The notes beneath the pieces were generated by a model. That model had not been told where the DNA came from. It worked only from the letters and a program-made list of their open reading frames with translations, and did no database searches. A program made the translations under genes and the position numbers. This document shows positions 60,190 through 64,000 of a stretch of 64,000 nt of DNA, in pieces. The first letter of the stretch is position 1, and every line of letters begins with the position of its first letter. Source of the DNA: Chitinophaga sancti (lineage in GTDB: Bacteria > Bacteroidota > Bacteroidia > Chitinophagales > Chitinophagaceae); the NCBI RefSeq assembly GCF_034424315.1, contig NZ_CP139972.1, positions 372,001-436,000 of the forward strand. The letters are read 5' to 3'.

Positions 60190-61360
60190 TCGCTTTCAGG
60201 TATTTCGGTTTATTGGATTTCGCAAATACAATTTCTCTGCAGCCATTGAATTTCATAAATTCCTGCAGGGATTTTATCAGCTTTTCAAGAACCGTTTCAT
60301 CCAGCGTGACATCCTCGAAATGTAAATTGTGCACCATCAATATTTTCCCTTTACGATCTGCTTTTGCATCCATCCTGGCAATGAAAGTTTCGCCTGCCAG
60401 TATTGGCAATGAGAAATAACCATAAATGCGTTTGGGTGCAGGTACAAAACATTCAATCTGGTAGTCGAAATGGAAGAAATCTTTCAGGCGGTGACGGAAT
60501 ACGTTGAGGATATCAAAGGGAGATAAAATAAAGACCTCGTTAGATAATTTTACATTGATCTTTTGGTCAGGCAGCATATAATAAGGCCCTTTCAAACCTT
60601 CTACAGTTACGGACTTTACTTCCCCTGAAGCAACCATTTTTTCAAGCTCTTTCTTTACCAGGTTGCCTTTTACCCTACGTGCCCGCCAGGCCATTTCTTT
60701 CGGAGAAGCGATACCGAGTGCGCCAATGGTACGAAGAATCACGAATCGCGCATATTCTTCTGCGCCAGGCATTGTTACATCCGTTTCCTGCGGCACCAGG
60801 TTGATCGGAAGATCATATACTTTTTGAAATTTCTTTGTACGGCTGATCATCAGTGTACCATACATGTACAATCTTTCCAGCGCCACTTTTGCCGGCCGCC
60901 AATCCCACCAGCCGGTGCTTGCTTCCTGTCTGTCGTTTTCAAAGTCTCCTACCATGACCGGGCCATCGCGTTCTATCTGGTCGATCATTTGTTTCATCAG
61001 CTTGCTTTCTGCAAGACTAGCTGTTTTACTATGCGCTTTAAACGCTTCTTTTACAGGGAGCGTAAACCGAAAATCGTTCATAGGAAGGAAGCCTGCATCG
61101 GAAGTGAAGTATTCAAAGACGCGCCCATCTTCACATAGATCTGCCAGCCATTCAAGCTGATAGCCGGGTATACGTGCCGCCATCACGTGATGGTGGGCAC
61201 GCTCCACAACGTAGTTGGTATCGAGTTGTACAAACCCCAGGTGGTCTATGACCTGGTAAACGGCTTCAATACCTTTTCCGAATTGGGCTTTGCGGGCAAG
61301 ACCTGCTGCTTCAAGAATGATCTTTCTGGCCTGGCTTTTTGTGAGGGCAACTGCTTCCAT
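60173..61360 (-). CDS. YcaQ/AlkX-family winged-helix DNA glycosylase
   Basis: A 395-residue protein of the HTH_42 family. The core reads LTKSQARKIILEAAGLAR, FVQLDTNYVVERAHHHVMAA, which holds the QxD and the ERAHHH of YcaQ, then GRVFEYFTSDAGFLPMNDFR. The C-terminal winged-helix parts have LILRTIGALGIASPKEMAWR and FILSPFDILNVFRHRLKDFF. YcaQ removes bulky N7-alkylated guanines and unhooks interstrand crosslinks. It overlaps the truncated kinase gene by 17 bases at the 3' ends. The reading frame is intact. Confidence 0.85.
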   Translation of the reverse strand: MEAVALTKSQARKIILEAAGLARKAQFGKGIEAVYQVIDHLGFVQLDTNYVVERAHHHVMAARIPGYQLEWLADLCEDGRVFEYFTSDAGFLPMNDFRFTLPVKEAFKAHSKTASLAESKLMKQMIDQIERDGPVMVGDFENDRQEASTGWWDWRPAKVALERLYMYGTLMISRTKKFQKVYDLPINLVPQETDVTMPGAEEYARFVILRTIGALGIASPKEMAWRARRVKGNLVKKELEKMVASGEVKSVTVEGLKGPYYMLPDQKINVKLSNEVFILSPFDILNVFRHRLKDFFHFDYQIECFVPAPKRIYGYFSLPILAGETFIARMDAKADRKGKILMVHNLHFEDVTLDETVLEKLIKSLQEFMKFNGCREIVFAKSNKPKYLKAIRKEL

Positions 61361-61436
61361 CTTACTAAGGTAAAAAAATCTTTTTTGGAGGGCTGCATAT
61401 TATTAATGATTAAATTTAGATAGAATACTTTAACCT

Positions 61437-61535
61437 ATGGCACAACAAATACTGATCCTGGGGGAACTAACTTCATTGGCAGAAACCTGTTGGAAAGATC
61501 GGTGGAGTTTCCGCAATACGAAAAAAGACACCATT
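61437..61535 (+). pseudogene. NAD-dependent epimerase/dehydratase, 5' remnant with frameshift
   Basis: ATG 61437 opens MAQQILILG; after a run of five Gs (one G missing) the next frame continues GTNFIGRNLLERSVEFPQYE. Together they form the start of an extended SDR (ILGGTNFIGRNLLE). Homology ends near 61530 and no further domain is found before the S41 peptidase gene. It is thus a very short remnant of a gene of about 330 codons. Confidence 0.65.
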
Positions 61536-61588
61536 GCATGTTATGATGAACTGGGATGGCCCATGCATCAATTTTAATCTTTACAAGT

Positions 61589-62974
61589 ATGAGATACCTT
61601 AGTCTGCTGTTCCTGTTTATTACAGTTCATGCTTTTGCCCAGGATTGTAATTGTAGCACACAATTTAAATTCGTTAAAAAATATTATGAGGAAAATAACC
61701 CTGCCTTTCAGCAAATAAAAGCGGATCGGAAATTGTTGAACGCATATAACGATAGTGTCCGGTTCATCAGCAACCAGCTTTCGAAAATGCAGGGAAATGA
61801 TCTGTGCAATATTTACTTTAGCCGGTATGTAAATTTATTAAAGGATCATCATAGCGGGATAGCCTTACAATTGCAGCGGGTTGTTAGTTTTTCTTCGCAG
61901 GCGGTGATCGATAGTTTTAAACAATCAGCGGCATATCGTGCGTTTGAAATAAAAGCCATTGATACCACGCAGGTATTGGAGCACTTAAAAAGTAAATCCC
62001 GGGATGCTATAGAGGGGATTTATACTTTAGGCAATAATATCAGGGTTGGTATTTTGGAAAACGGGAAGGATCATTATGAAGCAATTGTATTAAAGAAAAC
62101 GAATTTACTGGAGCTGGGGCATATCCTGCTAACGCTGGATAGAATAGGTGAAAATGCGTATTCCTGTTTTTATAATATGGGCTTGTTAGGTTTTAATTTT
62201 AACCAGGTTTATACTGATCAGATTCACCTGGTGGATGGGAACTTGCCCCAGTTGGGCTATTTTAAAGCAGGTAGTGCTGCTGTTACTAACCAGTGGGAGT
62301 TTAAGATCCTGGATAGCAGTACCTGTTATCTCGCCATCCGGTCTTTCCTGGGAGAGCTGCAGCCACAGCTGGATTCATTGTACAAGGCCGTGATACCCGA
62401 GATACAAAAAAGAAAATACCTGGTACTGGATGTGCGGGATAATGGAGGCGGCGCCGAGCGGAATTATTTTGATTTACTGCAATTGATGTATACAAAGCCA
62501 CTGGAATTGGACCAGCTGTCCGTTTGGGTCAGTCCTGACAATATCAAGGCATTAGAGACGCAGCAGACACCTGATACAAGGCTGATTGCGGCAATGAAGA
62601 AGGTGCCTTTATACACCTTTCTATCGCTCAATAAAGGTAAGCAGGAAACCTGGACAATGCAGGCTTCAGATTATCCTGAAAAGGTGGCGCTGATATATAA
62701 CCACGGTACCGCGAGTGCAGCGGAAGGCCTGATTGTGTATGCTTTGCAAAGTAGTAAGGTAGTGACGATGGGGGCGCATTCCGGGGGATATATGGGATAT
62801 GGAGATGTAACGACGGTGGACATTCCCTGCGGGAAGTTTGTGTTGCGGACCACGACTACGAAATGGAAGAATAAGTCAAAATATGAATTTATTGGAATAC
62901 CGCCGATGGTTGTACTAGAGGAGGGAACGGATTGGGTGAAGAAGGCAGGAGAAGTGCTTTCCCGAAAGCACTAG
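61589..62974 (+). CDS. Secreted S41-family (C-terminal processing) peptidase
   Basis: A 461-residue protein with a signal peptide (YLSLLFLFITVHAFAQ). After an N-terminal helical segment (QFKFVKKYYEENNPAFQQIK) comes the S41 core: KYLVLDVRDNGGGAERNYFD, KVALIYNHGTASAAEGLIVY with the catalytic Ser near 374, and a GAHSGGYMGYGDVTTVDIPC segment ending in the substrate-binding FVLRTTTTKW. It resembles Bacteroidota S41 enzymes without a PDZ domain. It probably trims proteins in the periplasm. The start at 61589 was selected for the signal peptide. Confidence 0.85.
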   Translation: MRYLSLLFLFITVHAFAQDCNCSTQFKFVKKYYEENNPAFQQIKADRKLLNAYNDSVRFISNQLSKMQGNDLCNIYFSRYVNLLKDHHSGIALQLQRVVSFSSQAVIDSFKQSAAYRAFEIKAIDTTQVLEHLKSKSRDAIEGIYTLGNNIRVGILENGKDHYEAIVLKKTNLLELGHILLTLDRIGENAYSCFYNMGLLGFNFNQVYTDQIHLVDGNLPQLGYFKAGSAAVTNQWEFKILDSSTCYLAIRSFLGELQPQLDSLYKAVIPEIQKRKYLVLDVRDNGGGAERNYFDLLQLMYTKPLELDQLSVWVSPDNIKALETQQTPDTRLIAAMKKVPLYTFLSLNKGKQETWTMQASDYPEKVALIYNHGTASAAEGLIVYALQSSKVVTMGAHSGGYMGYGDVTTVDIPCGKFVLRTTTTKWKNKSKYEFIGIPPMVVLEEGTDWVKKAGEVLSRKH

Positions 62975-62982
62975 CACCTTCA

Positions 62983-63471
62983 TCAGCGGAGCCATCTATC
63001 CATATGCGGATAAGGTGTTTGCCCGCGTGTAGCGGAGGTCATACCGAGACTATCCAGCATCAGCATGCCTACGTATTCATTCTTGTCACAGCTATCCATA
63101 ATGTCAATACTGCCGCCTCTATAGCCTTCTTTGTGAAAAACAAATGCGGGGTCGATATCCAGGTGGATACAGGCTGCATAAGACCAGGCGATTGCCATTA
63201 CTTCTTCTGCTTCTCTGTCTTTTCTTTTGATGAGGGCGGTAGCACTGAGACCTGCACGGTCTTTGGAGGGTACAACAGCGATGTGCCCGGCTTCGTGAAG
63301 GAGATCTCCCGGGTATTGGAGCATGTTGGTGTCGATGACGATATTGCCGTTTTCTATCTGCAGGCCCGGCAGGAAGCTGGAGTCGTCAAGGGCTCTGAAA
63401 GAGGTGTTGATTCCGATGTCGTTAAGAAAGGCGATGCATTTGTTGAAGTCGTTTTGCTCGTTTTTTATCAT
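62983..63471 (-). CDS. Small putative zinc metallopeptidase-like protein (HEAGH)
   Basis: A 162-residue protein from ATG 63471 (MIKNEQNDFNKCIAFLNDIG). Residues 55-80 hold YPGDLLHEAGHIAVVPSK, with the HExxH zinc motif. A conserved acidic helix follows (DREAEEVMAIAWSYAACIHL), as a third ligand or support. Such single-domain metalloproteins occur in Bacteroidota without a known job. It ends 9 bases from the convergent S41 gene; no signal peptide is present. Confidence 0.7.
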   Translation of the reverse strand: MIKNEQNDFNKCIAFLNDIGINTSFRALDDSSFLPGLQIENGNIVIDTNMLQYPGDLLHEAGHIAVVPSKDRAGLSATALIKRKDREAEEVMAIAWSYAACIHLDIDPAFVFHKEGYRGGSIDIMDSCDKNEYVGMLMLDSLGMTSATRGQTPYPHMDRWLR

Positions 63472-63537
63472 ATGATTACTAAGGTACGAAACAATGTTGG
63501 AAGGGGCGTACTTATTATCAGGGCGCATTTACTTGCA

Positions 63538-63573
63538 AAGCGGATGTCTCATGCAGGCAGGAGACATCCGCTT
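63538..63573 (-). terminator. Hairpin between metallo-hydrolase and HEAGH gene
   Basis: Perfect 13-bp inverted repeat AAGCGGATGTCTC (63538-63550 and 63561-63573), 3 bases after the stop of the gene at 63577; the T-run is short. Confidence 0.55.
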
Positions 63574-63576
63574 CTT

Positions 63577-64000
63577 TTATGCAGGAAATGCATACGTTTC
63601 TGCCACCCATTCAAACTCATTTCCATTTGTACGCACATGACCTAAACCCGGCCATGGTAAATGATACCCGATCGCTTTTGTCCTGGAATCAGCCAGCGCT
63701 TTCATCACCCTTCTCCTTGTTTTCGTTGCTAATTCAATATCTGTATCTCCATTAAATCCCCATTCGGGATGCGGGAATAATAACACATCAGAGTGGACCA
63801 GATCTGCGATATGTACCAACTGGTCACTGCCGGAATAGATATGTGTGACACAATGCCCGGGAGTATGACCTGGAGCCAGTTCCATCCGGATACATCCCAG
63901 TATTTCAGCTTTGTCTTCGAATAAGTGTAGTTGTGACTGTAATAATTTGAATGTTTGCTGCGTAATGGCAGTGAATTTGGCCAGCAGGTCCTTATCCTGG
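63577..64000 (-). CDS. Metallo-beta-lactamase-fold hydrolase, C-terminal part
   Basis: The gene enters from beyond the window end; about 141 codons are seen, the frame being open to base 64000. APGHTPGHCVTHIYSGSDQL has a His of the MBL zinc site, HIADLVHSDVLLF the bridging Asp and IGYHLPWPGLGHV the last His. These are metal ligands of the hydrolase group typical of lactonases and glyoxalase-II-like enzymes. The N-terminal HxHxDH is outside. Substrate unknown. Confidence 0.8.
   Translation of the reverse strand, partial: QDKDLLAKFTAITQQTFKLLQSQLHLFEDKAEILGCIRMELAPGHTPGHCVTHIYSGSDQLVHIADLVHSDVLLFPHPEWGFNGDTDIELATKTRRRVMKALADSRTKAIGYHLPWPGLGHVRTNGNEFEWVAETYAFPA

Overview
The window looks like chromosome of a Bacteroidota bacterium of the Chitinophagaceae type (Chitinophaga-like). 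The pointers are SusCD-free but TonB-rich gene content, many lipoproteins with short lipoboxes, GH3 and GH43 enzymes, AraC and Crp/Fnr regulators, a C-terminal imuA-imuB-dnaE2 mutasome, FabV, and repeated perfect matches to the Bacteroidota -7 promoter box TAnnTTTG just in front of genes. No rRNA, tRNA, CRISPR, prophage or transposase gene was seen. The genus is an inference from style, not from a database match.

Layout. 1-4.4 kb: GNAT fragment, a Crp/Fnr regulator facing a CoA-disulfide reductase/rhodanese, a decayed YeeE/YedE sulfur transporter followed by a degenerate 65-bp tandem array, and an XRE-pentapeptide protein. 4.4-10.1 kb: the error-prone translesion cassette imuA-imuB-dnaE2. 10.1-12.8 kb: remnants of a TonB-dependent receptor, a nucleosidase, an aldo/keto reductase with a degenerate tetrad. 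12.9-16.3 kb: a probable copper-uptake operon (Cys-rich small protein, Met/His-rich lipoprotein, OprC-like TonB receptor with CxxxM and HxM). 16.4-26.3 kb: phytanoyl-CoA dioxygenase-type enzyme, three AraC regulators, SDR, two TlpA-like thioredoxins, carboxylesterase, deaminase, HAD phosphatase, VOC protein. 26.3-32.2 kb: glutaminyl cyclase, GH3, YoaK/methyltransferase pair with a divergent Crp, cupin. 32.4-39 kb: PIN-toxin pair, FabV, alpha/beta hydrolase, an ene-reductase/MDR operon with an AraC regulator. 39-49.9 kb: an orphan YhcG nuclease in AT-rich DNA, PAP2/HD pair, FMN reductase, a TPR histidine kinase with a sigma-54 response regulator, and two hydrolases that this pair may control. 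50-64 kb: small hypotheticals, GH43, TraB-like protein, ECF sigma with a leader peptide, Gfo/Idh/MocA enzyme, a truncated PAS kinase, YcaQ-type glycosylase, S41 peptidase and a metallo-hydrolase cut by the window end.

The strongest signals not explained by genes are repeats. A 72-73 bp palindromic, TA-flanked element occurs six times (plus one half copy) between 19 and 57 kb; two copies supply the stop codons of adjacent genes. Five unrelated degenerate tandem arrays (periods about 65, 40, 17-18, 50 and 40 bp) sit directly against gene ends. The most interesting functional units are the copper operon with its Cys-rich small frames, and the kinase/sigma-54 regulator pair whose divergent intergenic region carries a 9-bp inverted repeat and a -24/-12-like site.
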